Assembly: GCF_040412425.1 (NCBI RefSeq)
Contig: NC_089783.1
Location: 36,874,125 to 36,938,124 of the forward strand
DNA: 64,000 nucleotides
Direction of reading: 5' to 3'
Origin: Macrobrachium rosenbergii
Taxonomy: Eukaryota; Arthropoda; Malacostraca; Decapoda; Palaemonidae
Made by a program: the position numbers and the translations under genes. Under the pieces are notes generated by a model, which was not told the origin of the DNA, did not search any database, and saw only the letters and a program-made list of their open reading frames with translations. This document shows positions 12,565 through 25,459 of this stretch, one piece after another (the stretch's first letter is position 1; each line of letters opens with the position of its first letter).

Positions 12565-13500
12565 GCGAATGCAAAATAATAACCGACATGCACATTCCGA
12601 ACATATCAGAAAAAAGTTTATAGAAATTTCGAAAGCAAATTGGACTGAGAAACAGAAGTTTTATATACATATATTTTTTTTTATACAGAGAGCTGTAATA
12701 GCTCTATTCCTTTACTTTTACCATAAAATGGCGTGGCGCCATCCATTCCATAAGAATTAATTGCATCCCATCTATTTTCCAGCCAGGATTTGCTCCCCAT
12801 TACAAAGTCTGAATGGAAATGAGGCGTAACAAAAATAGTATTTAAATGAAGTTACTTTATCTGTATTCAGAGAATCTCAGTTGGTATTATCGTGCTGTAT
12901 TTACTTGGAAGTAGTTCTAAATAAAAAAATATTTCCTTTTCATCCCCTGCAAAGCTTCATGCAAAACCTACTAGTTAGGTTTATAGTAGATACATAATTT
13001 TTTTTTGTCTTGTTGAGGCAAAATATTTGAACAAAAACATAACCTTAAAAAACTTTGGGTTCCAGTAATCTGGCAAAAGTATAAAATACAGCATTTTCTG
13101 TAATTCATTTCTTGAACATTATTAGGACATCTATTTACCTGAAAAACATTTTTCCCATACCTGTTTATTCAACAGCATTTTTGTTTTGGGGAATATCCTA
13201 TTTTGTCATCGCCTCTAAACGTAACTTTCAAAGTTGTATAATGCTCGACCTAGGATAGCCTTAAACATTATAAAACTATCAAAACATAAAAGTATCCTGT
13301 TGCATGAATTCATTAAGTATATTTTTTACCTATATCGCTAAAAAAAAACATGAATGAAGAGAAAAATATTATCATAACAGATACCTCTGAAGGGGAGCGT
13401 TCTTTTTGACAGCTTGAGCAAAAAGTCGTATCAGTGTCCTCTATCAAAATGTAAGACTTCACGATAAAAACATTTTCCTTGTATTTTAAGAATTTACTGA
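12565..13500. other. Unique AT-rich sequence
   Basis: No supported feature; only short open frames with no family signature. Confidence 0.45.
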
Positions 13501-13504
13501 CATT

Positions 13505-13649
13505 TTTACCTTTCTTTTATTAATTTGATAATTTATATTTTCTTATTTTTTTATTTTTCATCTCTTCTTTCTATATTTCCCATTACTTTCTGTTCATTCT
13601 TTCTCATGAACACCATATTCTTCGGAAGCTTGAATAGGGTTCATATCCC

Positions 13650-13650
<1 letters not shown>
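13505..13650 (+). mobile_element. Non-LTR retrotransposon 3' UTR (LINE-C), truncated
   Basis: Matches the 3' UTR seen at 17690-17882: a T-rich lead, ctcttctttctatatttccc, attactttctgtt, then catgaacaccatattctt and ggaagcttgaa, followed directly by the (AAT)n tail. The segment caagtcattggcccctatgg is deleted. Confidence 0.75.

Positions 13651-13725
<75 letters not shown>
13651..13725. repeat. (AAT)n tail of LINE-C copy
   Basis: About 25 AAT units abutting the LINE-C 3' UTR at its expected 3' end. Confidence 0.9.
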
Positions 13726-13729
<4 letters not shown>

Positions 13730-14020
13730 ACATGGTGAGTTTCAAAGGGAAACAAATATTTAGGTCAAAGATAAATGGTCCCGTGCCTTAACTGTTCTAC
13801 AACCAATGGTAAAAAAAAAGTTGTTTCGAACTAGCAATGTTGAAAAACTCCATTTTTATTAATTACACACACAAAAGAATATGTTGCAGTGAAGTTCGGA
13901 AAAAAAAATTAGGAATAAATCAAATAATTTTATCGTGCTCTTGCAATAGTTGAGTTAATATAGATCAGTGAGCAACTTACTACACGAGTATCACCAAAAT
14001 AAGATAAAAAAAAAATAAAA

Positions 14021-14420
14021 GAAAAAAATACGCCGAAGTTCTTTCGGAGCAATCGAGTTTTCTGTGCAACCGCTACAGCGTATAAACAAGGCCACCGAAA
14101 ATAGATCTATCTTTCGGTGGACTCGGTATAATGCTGTATGGGCAGCGGGCCATGAAACCTTTACTACGGCCCGGTGGTGGCCTACCCTATATCGTTGCCA
14201 GAAGCACGATTATGGCTAAATTTAACCTAAAATAAAATAAAAACTACTGGGGCTAGAGGGCTGCAATTTGGTATTTTTTATGATTGGAGGGTGGATGATC
14301 AACATACCAAATTGCAGATCTCTAGCCTCAGTAGTTTTTAAGATCTGGGGCCGGACAGAAAAAAGTGCTTACGGACAGACACAGCCGGCACAATAGTTTT
14401 CTTTTACAGAAAACTAAAAA
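14021..14420 (-). repeat. REP-A multi-hairpin element, near full length
   Basis: A minus copy with all hairpins: terminal cgccgaagttctttcgg, ccaccgaaaatagatctatctttcggtgg (split by atagatctat), the accacggcccggtggt-like fold, the central long hairpin with ctactggggctagagggc and the matching arm, and agttttcttttacagaaaact. It is one of the best copies for building a consensus. Confidence 0.9.
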
Positions 14421-14979
14421 TGGTCTCGTGGGAATATTAGTAAAGACGTAGGAAAAAAAATGTTTCTAGAAATAGATGAAATTATTTTAATAACTTTAAC
14501 GTGCTCTCGCAGAGGCTGGCGGAATTATTGTAAATTACTGTAATGAACGGATTACATATGAACCGCAAAATAATTTAGTAACGGAAAAAATTAGTGTCGC
14601 CATACCACGAGAAACATCAAAATACCCACGGGAGTGATTCCACGGAGGAGATAATAATTTCGAAGAATTCGGAGACTTTCTAAGATTATGCTCGAGAGTC
14701 CGATGAAGATTTTCCGGATGAAGAGCCTCCCCTGAAGTTATGGCAACCATTCTTCAAGAGATGATAGGAGGCTCTCCAGGCGATGTATAAAGGTGACCAC
14801 GGGGTAAAAATAGTAATGTCCAGCCATCAGTTGCGTGTCGTCCTCTAATCAAGTGGATGAGCTTTTGGTTTCACTTGTGATTCTCGCTATTTCCTTTTTT
14901 TTAATATAGGTATTCTTCTTCTGGGCGTGATGAGATCCACAACTTTTAATCCGATTTACTTCAAAAAGACTAATGCGTG

Positions 14980-14981
<2 letters not shown>
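14421..14981. other. Unique sequence
   Basis: Moderately AT-rich. A 71-residue minus frame (14535-14750) shows no family signature. Nothing else is seen. Confidence 0.45.

Positions 14982-15612
<631 letters not shown>

Positions 15613-15690
<78 letters not shown>
15613..15690. repeat. (TA)n microsatellite
   Basis: TA repeat directly upstream of the SINE-E tRNA head. The element sits between two TA repeats, as if inserted into one. Confidence 0.95.
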
Positions 15691-15697
<7 letters not shown>

Positions 15698-15889
15698 CTA
15701 TAAAACCTGAAAAACATTCATTCATGCAATATCTAGATATTTCCTCACACCTTACTGACATGACGCATTAATTCGAAGACGAATGGGAGCATGAAATTGA
15801 AGTTTTATCTTAATTAAAATCAGGCTACGTTTAACGAGGAAACACTATTGCAGATATTATGCATGAACTTAGATTTTCACATCTATGTA

Positions 15890-15892
<3 letters not shown>

Positions 15893-15950
<58 letters not shown>
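15893..15950. repeat. (CT)n microsatellite
   Basis: Uninterrupted CT repeat. Confidence 0.97.
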
Positions 15951-15956
<6 letters not shown>

Positions 15957-17107
15957 GTACAGTCCTTTAATCCTGGGTCGACTTAAGACATAAATAAAAT
16001 ACTTAGTAGCTAGTTGAACGATGTGAATCGCTACTATGGAGTAGTTATGGCATAGCAACCTCGTTTCCCCCACCAAAAACAAATGCTGTAAGGCAAATTT
16101 AAATATTTAAGGAACCACACCGTTAAGGGGAAAATCGTATTATTAAGTGAAATACTGCTTTTGTGTGATTTATGAGTATTTGCTTAACGAATCTGTTCGT
16201 AAATATCTTCGCCAGCACTGGTTCTTTTTTATGTTTCGCTAACCATGGTTTCTGTGGTTTTATAGACCAATTATTTATTTCCCCAAGATATACTACTACT
16301 GGCATAGTCTATGTATTGGCAGCCTTTATATTTTTCCACCGCTGAGTTTGGATTGTAATATCGCCCTAGTACTTGGAAAGTATTCCATTCTGACGTTTAC
16401 TTCTATTTCCTGGCGTTTTATATTTATTTTATATAATCAGTGTCTCCTGTATCTTTGAGGATTCTCTCACCTGGGAATTGCATTTCTTAATTCTGGACGG
16501 CCTTTCCTATTACTATATTCACAAGTGAGCATTTATCGGCTCCAAAGTCCACTTTCTTATCTTGAGTTACAACCCAAACTATTAAAATCATTTCGGTGAT
16601 TGTATTCTTGTGTTTTTGACAGATGAAACAGGACCCAGGAAAACAGAAAAAAATGTTGACTTTCATGCTAACAATCCAATGTTTTGTTTCTATAACGAGT
16701 TAAGAGCACCTCCACTAATTTCATCAAGGTGTTACAGGACTGGTCTTGACCGATGAAGCAGAATAAGTGGCACAGGAGAGTCACTAAATTATGACGAGTT
16801 ATTTTCAGTTAGAAACGTGGCGTTCAAAATGATACCGGTAATCCATCATTTACATCTCAATTGTGGATTTTTACCTCTCTCATTCTTCAAGGAAGTAGGA
16901 TATTTCTGTTATAAAAAATATTATTATTTATTTCACTGTACTGTCTTCTGAGTCTCTGCCTCTTTTGCAGTCTGTATACTGTTTTATTTTTTATATTTAG
17001 ACAGTTAATCAAAAAGTATATGAAAAAAGTGTTAACCTAATATATACCTATGGTATGAAAGCATCCATGCATAAAACATACAAGCTCATCATATAATTGC
17101 AAAGGAA
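15951..17107. other. Unique AT-rich sequence
   Basis: No coding signature or repeat recognised over about 1.15 kb. Confidence 0.45.
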
Positions 17108-17502
17108 AACAAGTAAGAAATACACAGAAGTTTCTTCGGCGCAATCGAGTTTTCTGTACTGCCGCTACAGCGTATAATCAAAGCCACCGAAAATATTTCT
17201 GTCTTTCGGCGATCTCAGTATAATGCTGTATGAGCTGCGGTCCATGAAACTTTAACCACGGCCCGATGGTGGCCTATCCTAGAGCGTTGCCAGGAGCACG
17301 ATTATGGCTATCTTTAACCTTAAATAAAATAAAAACTACTTAGGCTGCAATCTGATTTGTTTGATTATTGGAGGGTGGATGATCAATACTCCAGTTTGAA
17401 GCCCTCTAGCCTCAGTAGATTTTAAGATCTGAGGGTGGACAGAAAAAGTGCGGACGGACAGACAAAGCCAGCATAATAGTTTTCTTCTACAGAAAACTAA
17501 AA
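17108..17502 (-). repeat. REP-A multi-hairpin element
   Basis: A near-complete minus copy with terminal aagtttcttcggcgc, ccaccgaaaatatttctgtctttcggcg, the cacggcccgatggtgg fold, central hairpin arms (aggctgcaatctga and the matching arm) and agttttcttctacagaaaact. Its outer end abuts the LINE-C fragment without spacer. Confidence 0.88.
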
Positions 17503-17881
17503 GTACTATGCTAAGACATATGAAAACACTAAAGGGGCAACTTCTCAGTTCCAGAGTTCCTTCATTCCTCACACCGTTGATCTGTGGAACAGTCTCCCTG
17601 ATGATGTTGAGCAACTGGAACCTCAAAAGTTCAGCGAGGAAGCAACGCATTTCTACCCTAAGCAATTCTCCTTATATACCATGATTTACTTAAATTTTTA
17701 CCTATTCATTTATCTATTTGTTAAATTATTTTTTTCTTTTCTAATAACTGATCTCTTCTTCTTGTATTTCCTATTACCTTCTGTTACTTCCTTCATATGA
17801 ACACCATATTCTTTGGAAGCTTGAACTTCAAGTCATTGGCCCCTATGGGCTTCTTCCATATGAATAGGTTTCCTCTTTTCA

Positions 17882-17882
<1 letters not shown>
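17503..17882 (+). pseudogene. Non-LTR retrotransposon 3' fragment (LINE-C): end of RT ORF plus 3' UTR
   Basis: The frame starting at 17506 (tac tat gct aag aca) reads a stretch containing SSFIPHTVDLWNSLPDDV. This is the S-F-x-P-x-T-x-x-L-W-N-S-L-P signature found at the C-terminus of reverse transcriptase ORFs of many non-LTR elements (Jockey/CR1-like and relatives). The 3' UTR follows: catatgaacaccatattctt, ggaagcttgaacttcaag, tggcccctatgggcttcttc. It ends in an (AAT)n tail, and the 5' end is cut at the REP-A boundary. Clade assignment from so short a piece is not safe. Confidence 0.8.

Positions 17883-17948
<66 letters not shown>
17883..17948. repeat. (AAT)n tail of LINE-C
   Basis: About 22 AAT units directly after the LINE-C 3' UTR. 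Confidence 0.93.
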
Positions 17949-17949
<1 letters not shown>

Positions 17950-19485
17950 CCAAAAAATTAGCTCTATGAGTGTGAGTATTACAGGCAAGAAAAATTATAT
18001 TAAAAGCTTCGGAGAAGAAATAAACCAAGGATTACTCGATTAAGAAAACAAACTGCACTCTTAAGGGATAAATAGTACAGCGTCAAAATAGTTTCATTTG
18101 GTGGTAAAGAACGACGCTTGGTGAAGATGGAAACCCGCAATTTGCTCTACGACAGGGAACAAAAATGTTTGTGATAAATTACACCACAAGTCTCGTTGAA
18201 ACGTAATTCTACAACAATAGAGTTAAGTGAAATTAATATTAACCTCGGAATTTTTGTTTCATGCGTCACACTGAATAAAATCAAATTTGGACAGACTATT
18301 AACCTTGGTTTGATAGTTCATGATGATGGACACATCTTTAAAAAAATAACATGTTCAACATTTGAAAAAGAAACATACTGTAATAAGTAAACAATGATAA
18401 AGTTTGCTTTTAAAAAATCACAAGAAAATAATCTTGCATCATCTCTGGCGAAACAGATGAATATTCTCTCTTTGTGAATTCAATGTATTTAATATTTGTC
18501 TTCGTGAGCCCTTTGAAGCTTAGAAATCTTCATAATTCCTTGCCATTCTTATCGACTTGTTTTCCATTTGGGTTTATGTAAATTATCCCAGATAGCTTAA
18601 ATAGTCGAGTGCCGATAAAAGAGATGGAGTTCATTATTATCTTAAAATAACTAATCTAATTTCTCGCAAATACAACTCATCTCGACGACCTTTTACACTC
18701 AGATCATTTTGGTTCCAGGTGGCCAAAAATGTTTACCTATTCAAGAAAGTGACGCGAATTAACTGCAACAACTGCATATGAATCTTGTTTCCAGTCGTCT
18801 CAAAGTAACAGTACTCTTGGATTACTCTCAGAGTAACGGCTCAGCTTTCCATAGTCTCTTTATTTCTATCCATGGAACCTGGCTCTTATCAGTCTTTTCT
18901 CTGCGTTTGTCCTTAATTCTTGTAATCTATGATATTTCTGCATCTGTCAGAGGTACCTTTTATGTTTCTTTATATACCAGAATTAAGTCTGAGCTTCGAA
19001 CCTGTATCACAAGCTCCCAGAACACCTAGACATTCCTTCCATCACCTTTACTGCTACATAACTCGCCGTCATCACAAGGACGCTATTCTTTTTCCTATAT
19101 CCTCTCTGGTGTTTGTTACCAAGTACAAACCAATTCCATAATTCAGTGTTCCCTTCTTTCTCCCGTTTACTTCTCGTGAGTACATTCGAGATTAATTCTA
19201 ACTGGTGGTGACAGAATTATTTAAGTGTGGGTCCTGATGAATACTCCAACCTGGGTCGTGATCTTACCGACAACCATTAGATCATCTGTGTCCATATCTT
19301 TGGCTTATCTGATTTGGGAGGTGACCCTTCTGTTTTTGGGAGATCTGCGTTGCTGTTAAGTACCCTTATCTATCGCCATTCTTTTCAGAGGCTTAATTTT
19401 AACCTTCACACTCTTACGTCTGCTAGATGAATGATTGTGAGACATAAGCTGGAAGTCACCACCTCGGTAGGCTCTGGCTTGACCA
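17949..19485. other. Unique AT-rich sequence
   Basis: About 1.5 kb without repeats. Open frames of 64-83 residues (for example 18778-19029) have no recognisable signature and overlap in other frames. Confidence 0.45.
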
Positions 19486-19880
19486 TTTTTAGTTTTCTGA
19501 AAAGAAAGCTATTGTACTGGCTTTGTCTATCCGTCCGCACTTTTTTCTGCCCGCCCTCAGATCTTAAAAACCACTGAGGTTAGATGGCTGGAAATTGGTA
19601 TGTTGATCATCCGCCCTCCTTTCATCAAACATACCAAATAGCAGGCCACTAGCCTTAGTAGTTTTTATTTTATTTAAGGTTACAGTTAGCCATAATCGTA
19701 CGTCTGGCAACGATATAGGCCAGGCCACCATCGGGCCGTGGTTAAAGTTTAATGGACCGCGGCTCATACAGCATATACCGAGACCAACGAAAGAAGATTT
19801 ATTTTCAGTGGTCTTGATTATACGATGTAGAGAAAACTTGACTGCGCCGAAGAAACTTCGGCGCATTTTTTACTTATTTC
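19486..19880 (+). repeat. REP-A multi-hairpin element, full length
   Basis: A complete plus copy running from tttttagttttctga to gcgcattttttactta, with every hairpin present though mutated (for example agaccaacgaaagaag against ttcagtggtct). Useful as a length reference of about 395 bp. Confidence 0.9.
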
Positions 19881-20139
19881 CATCCCTCAAATCGTCATCT
19901 TGACTTTCTTGATCTTACTGTCATCCCAATGGTCACTCATCCAAGTACTAATAATTTCGTATTTCATTTTTTCCTGCTAAAGTTATTATGGAGTTACAAA
20001 GGGGTAATCCCCGCAATTAATAACTGACAATGTTGACAGTGTCTCAGGCATTCTTCAGAAAATATTTTTCCCTTTCTCTGCTCAGTTGAAGTAAGCAAAT
20101 GCACGTGATGATGCTGTATAAACATCAACCGCTCACACG

Positions 20140-20450
<311 letters not shown>

Positions 20451-20451
<1 letters not shown>

Positions 20452-21411
20452 ATTCCCCCCTTGACAACTTCAATACTTATCATGAATAGAAAATGAACGC
20501 TGAGTAAATTCGAACCTATGATAGCAAAGTAGAAATAATTTAATTAATTAAGTGCAAGGTTTTTTTCATAAAGTGGGAGAGATTTTTATTGGAGTCCAAG
20601 CATTTTAAGCTAGCTGTGTTCAACTGATTAAGCATGCAAATTGCCTTCATGTGGATACGAATTCACCGACGAAAAAACTGAAAATCAACTTGAATTAAAT
20701 ATCGTTCAAATGATCACATGGATTTTTTTTTCTGTTCTCTAAGTCTCTACGCGGTCGAGTGAAGTAGCCTACATCAAGAGTAATGAAAAAAATATTTTCT
20801 ATTAATATATAAGGAATTGTTAAAGAGTTATATCTTCTTAATGGCACAAAATTCTAGATAACTTTGTATTCATCCTATTAAGTTTTTTTTTATTGTTTTC
20901 AAGAAGAACATTTTCATTACTAGGTATCTGATTAAAGTTAAGGTTGTTCTATAATATATTATAATGGTAAATTGCAATTCTTAAGGAAGCCACATAACAA
21001 ATGGTGATAATCCCCAAGTAGCAAAGGCTATCAAACAGAAGTGTAGTAGGTTCCTTTTTCTTCCATTACCGTACGTCATTTTATTTTCCTAGACACCCAT
21101 TTTACCTATAGGCTATCAAATCTTGCTTTCTATTACGCCTTTCTCAATCTCTGCCCGTCTATTTGTCGAACTATTGTGCTAAATTTAATTCCCGCCATAT
21201 TTCCTTATGCATAGGCCTATCTACATTACGTATTGAAGTTCCAGCAATCTTATCAAAGTAAAACTCGTCCCTCTCTTATGATGTTTAAATTCCAGACTTT
21301 GCAAAAATAGTCTTAATTGCTTCTTGTGACATAGGCTACACGGATTACCAAAGAATATAAATATGGGTCTTTAACGTGATTTAAATCAAGTTTATTAGCC
21401 TTCAATGACAA

Positions 21412-21415
<4 letters not shown>
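20451..21415. other. Unique AT-rich sequence
   Basis: No feature seen. Confidence 0.45.

Positions 21416-21495
<80 letters not shown>
21416..21495. repeat. (CT)n microsatellite
   Basis: About 80 bp of CT repeat. Confidence 0.97.
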
Positions 21496-21500
<5 letters not shown>

Positions 21501-21859
21501 TGCTTCTTTAATGTGCTTTATATAAATTTTTTAGCATTCAGTGACAACTCCCCCCCCCCATCTCTCTCTCTCTCTTTGTAAAATCCCCCTGCCTTGCTCC
21601 CTACAGTTCAGGTGAGTGAAATCTGGGCTAATCGCTTAACTAGATTATCCCTTGAGTCTGCAAAAATCAAGAAGAGAAAAGGAAATGTTTTCTCCTGCAT
21701 GTCGACGTGAGAATAATTAGGGAGACAAGACGCTTTTAAAGCTTTTGGACAATTCTTTCTTAGGTTTTTGGGTCGCTAAACTTTTTTATCTCTTACGGAA
21801 TTTAGTTGAAGAAGTGCATTTTTCTCATATACTTTAAAACTATTTCATGTCCTTTACGT

Positions 21860-22250
<391 letters not shown>

Positions 22251-22356
22251 TCTGATCTCCATGAAATTATCAAACTATCGTGAACGTTATGGCGAGGATT
22301 TCAGGTTGGTTCTCGTATACTTCTTTGAGGTGCAGTGGTACACAGTGACTTTGCCC

Positions 22357-22711
22357 TTTTTAGTTTTCTGTCCGCCCGCACTTTGTTCTGTCCGCACTTT
22401 TTCAGGTCCGCCCTCAGATCTTAAAAAACTACTGAGGCTAGAAGACTGCAAACTGCTATGTTGATCACGCACCCTCCAATCATCAAACATATCAAATTGC
22501 AACCCTCTAGCCTTAGTATTTTCTATTTTATTTCTGGTTAATGTTAGCCATAATCGTACTTCTGGCACCGATATAAGTACCCAACAACACAGGCCACCAC
22601 CGGACCGTGGCTGATTTTCATGGGCCGCGGCTCAAAGTTTCATACAGCAATATACGCTGTACCGAAAACTCGACTGCGCCAAAGAAACTTTGGCGTATTT
22701 TTTACTTGTTA
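22357..22711 (+). repeat. REP-A multi-hairpin element with altered 5' end
   Basis: A plus copy ending ctttggcgtattttttacttg. The opening hairpin is missing its second arm (taaaagaaaact) and the ttctgtccgc motif is locally repeated three times instead. Confidence 0.87.
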
Positions 22712-22887
22712 TTACAAGAGTTAGAATCTATCCCTTTTGGAATAGTTTGGGCGTCACAATGTAGGCCTATTTACCCTTCGGACTTTATGATTACAGCAGT
22801 AAATGCACCTTTAAAAGGGGAGGAAGTCGATTTGTTAACAGATGTAAAAAATGCCTCACTTTATTATGGCTAGAGGATTTAATAATA

Positions 22888-22916
22888 ATACAACAACAAC
22901 AACAACAACAACAACA

Positions 22917-22964
<48 letters not shown>
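22888..22964. repeat. (CAA)n(AAT)n compound microsatellite
   Basis: (CAA)n at about 22888-22916 followed by (AAT)n to 22963, immediately before the RLE-type retrotransposon remnant. Confidence 0.95.
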
Positions 22965-22966
<2 letters not shown>

Positions 22967-24405
22967 TTGTATCTGGGGACATCAGGATGGAGTTGCGCCT
23001 TGGTCAACATACAAAAAGGCAGAGTAACAAGGACTGAAGGGATAAAGCTACCAGACGGGAACAGCATCAACCACATAGATGAGACAGGATACAAGTACCT
23101 GAGAATAATGGAAGGAGAGGATATAAAACACCAAGAGATGAAGGACACGATCAGGAAAGAATAAATGCAGAGACTTAAGGCGATACTCAAGTCAAAACTC
23201 AACGCCGGGAACATGACGAAAGCCATACACACATGGGCAGTGCCAGTAATCAGATACAGTGCAGGAGTAGTGGAGTAGACGAAGGCTGAACTCCGCAGAA
23301 TAGACCAGAAAACTAGAAAACACATGACAATACACAAAGCACTGCACCCAAGAGCAAATACAGACAGACTATACATAACACAAAAGGAAGGGGGAGAGGG
23401 CTACTAAGCATAGAGGACTGCGCCAACATTGAGAGCAGAGCACTGGGGCAATATCTGAAAAGCAGTGAAGACGAGTGGCCAAGGAGTGCATGGGAAGAAG
23501 GACTGATAAAAGTAGACGAAGACCCAGAAATATACAGAGACAGGAGAATGAAAAACAGAACAGAGGAATGGCACAAGAAACCAATGCAAGGACAATACAT
23601 GAGACAGGCAAAAGAACTGGCCAGTGACGAAACATGGCAATGGCTACAGAGGGGAGAACTCAAGAGGAAACAGAAGGAATACTAACAGCGGCACAAGATC
23701 AGGCCCTAAGAACCAGATATATCCAAAGAACCATACATGGAAATAACATCTCACCCATTTGCAGGAAGTGCAATATGAAAGATGAGACCATAAACCACAT
23801 AGCAAGTGAATGTCCGGCGCTTGCATAGAACCAGTACAAAAAGAGGCATGATTCAGTAGCAAAAGCCCTCCACTGGAGCCTGTGCAAGAAACACCCGCTA
23901 GCTTGCAGTAATACCGGTAAGTGGTAGTGTCTGTACGAACACCAACCTGAGGGAGTGATAGAAAACGATCAGGCAAAGATACTCTGGGACTATGGTATCA
24001 GAACAGATAGGGTGATGCGTGCCAGTAGACTAAACGTGACGTTGATTGACAAAATCAAGAAGAAAGTAACACTCATTAATGTTGCAATACCATGGGACAC
24101 CAGGGTAGATGAGAAAGAGAGAAAATTTATAAGTACCAAGACCTGAAAATCGAAATAAGAAGGATATGGAATATGCCAGTGGAAATTGTACCCATAATCA
24201 TAGGAACACTAGGCACGATCCCAAGATCACTGAAACGGAATCTGGAAAAACTAGATGCCGAAGTAGCTCCAGGACTCATGCAAAAAAGTGTGCTACTAGA
24301 AACAGCGCACACAGTGAGAAAAGTGATGGACTCCTAAGGGGGCAGGATGCAACCCGGAACCCCAAACTATAAAACCACCCAGTCGAATAGGATGACTGTG
24401 GTAAA
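22965..24405 (+). pseudogene. 5'-truncated non-LTR retrotransposon, restriction-like endonuclease (R2/NeSL-like) type
   Basis: Conceptual translation with frame changes gives, in order: the end of the RT domain (LPDGNSINHIDETGYKYL, 23050-23105), the thumb (KAIHTWAVPVIRYSAGVVE, about 23215-23275), a CCHC knuckle of C-x2-C-x8-H-x4-C type (CRKCNMKDETINHIASEC, about 23760-23815) followed by RHDSVAKALH, and the endonuclease region (TLINVAIPWDTRVDEKER, about 24080-24125) ending VLLETAHTVRKVMDS before a stop near 24336. Breaks are TAA at 23162-23164, TAG at 23276-23278, TAG at 23825-23828 and frameshifts near 23395, 23670 and 24130. The RT catalytic core is absent. The 3' UTR (to 24405) contains ggatgactgtggtaaaaaaa. 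Confidence 0.88.
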
Positions 24406-24420
24406 AAAAAAAAATAAATA

Positions 24421-24461
<41 letters not shown>

Positions 24462-24478
24462 TAATACATCACAATGAA

Positions 24479-24519
<41 letters not shown>

Positions 24520-24520
24520 T
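24406..24520. repeat. (AAT)n tail, then inverted (ATT)n
   Basis: A poly-A/AAAT/AAT run to about 24465, the expected tail of the RLE element. A second repeat of opposite sense, (ATT)n at 24480-24519, follows after about 15 bp. Confidence 0.9.
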
Positions 24521-25046
24521 CCTACCCTCGAAAAAATCTTATTCACCACGCCCTATCCTGAAGCTCCCTAATGCAAAATGATGCTGGTAAGAAAGCCAAA
24601 TGGTTCCCTCAAGATTTATTCCTCCCTAAGCCAATAAAAGAAAATTAATAATCCGTAATAAAATGAAATTCGCCCCCCACCCTCCTACCCAGGTAAGAAA
24701 CCCCGGTAAGAAAGTAATTACGACGGAGCGCCGGAAAGGAAAGGCAAGCAAAGGCAAGCAAGCATAACTCTCTGGGAAAAGGCAAAAGTGGTAATTACCT
24801 CTGCGAAGGCGCCCGTGTGCTTCCCTGAGAGAGACTTCTGATTAATGATCATCGCTTCAAATTGCTCATGACGGAGGAAGAAGTCGAAGGGCCTCGAATA
24901 ACGCAAATTAACGACAGAAGTTTTCTCGCTAACTTGCTAAAAGTAGCAGCAGCGTTCGCCTCGATTGATTCTCAGCGCCGGAGGTTAAACTAGCCAGGCA
25001 GCAGGAAGGCTGGCTGCTAGCAGCTTGTTTGGGCGAGTGGGTTGTT
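24521..25046. other. Unique sequence
   Basis: Less AT-rich than its surroundings; no coding or repeat signature recognised. Confidence 0.45.
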
Positions 25047-25185
25047 CTCCGTTTTCTATATATAGTAAAAAAAAAAAAAAAATTATTCCACCGTTGGCTC
25101 TCCGTCTTCTCTGTAGAGTAAAAAATTATGCTCCCACAGTTGGTTCTCCGTTTGCTATATAGAGTAAAAAATTATGCTTCCACAG
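25047..25185. repeat. Short tandem trimer, about 58-bp unit
   Basis: Three diverged copies of ggctctccgtctt...tagagtaaaaaattat...ccacagttg start near 25047, 25095 and 25140. Confidence 0.75.
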
Positions 25186-25271
25186 TTGCATTTTAGCCGT
25201 CTTGATATTCTGATATTTAGAGTTTAATTAGAATGTCAGACTGAATTCATGGTGATTAAAACCCAGAGTTA

Positions 25272-25459
25272 TAGCTGCAGTATGAGTCAATTGTTAGGGA
25301 GGGTGGAAAGTAAGATGGAAGAAAGAGAATATGAAAGGAGGTACAGTAAAGGAACGAAAGGAGTTGCAGTTAGGGGCCGAAAGCACGCTGCAAAGAACCT
25401 CAAGTAATGCCTACAGTGCACCCCATGAGGTGCACTGACGTCACTAACCCCCTATGGGG
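25272..25459 (+). repeat. REP-B element, 5'-short form
   Basis: Starts at the agctgcagtatgagtcaatt point inside the full element and runs to the 3' hairpin (gtgcaccccatgaggtgcac) and cccctatgggg. The 49745 copy starts at the same internal point. Confidence 0.83.

Noticed and set aside
22879..23976. Minus-strand frames of up to 165 residues opposite the RLE element
   Set aside because: They are the antisense of the retrotransposon remnant and are hydrophobic only because of the base composition of the sense strand.
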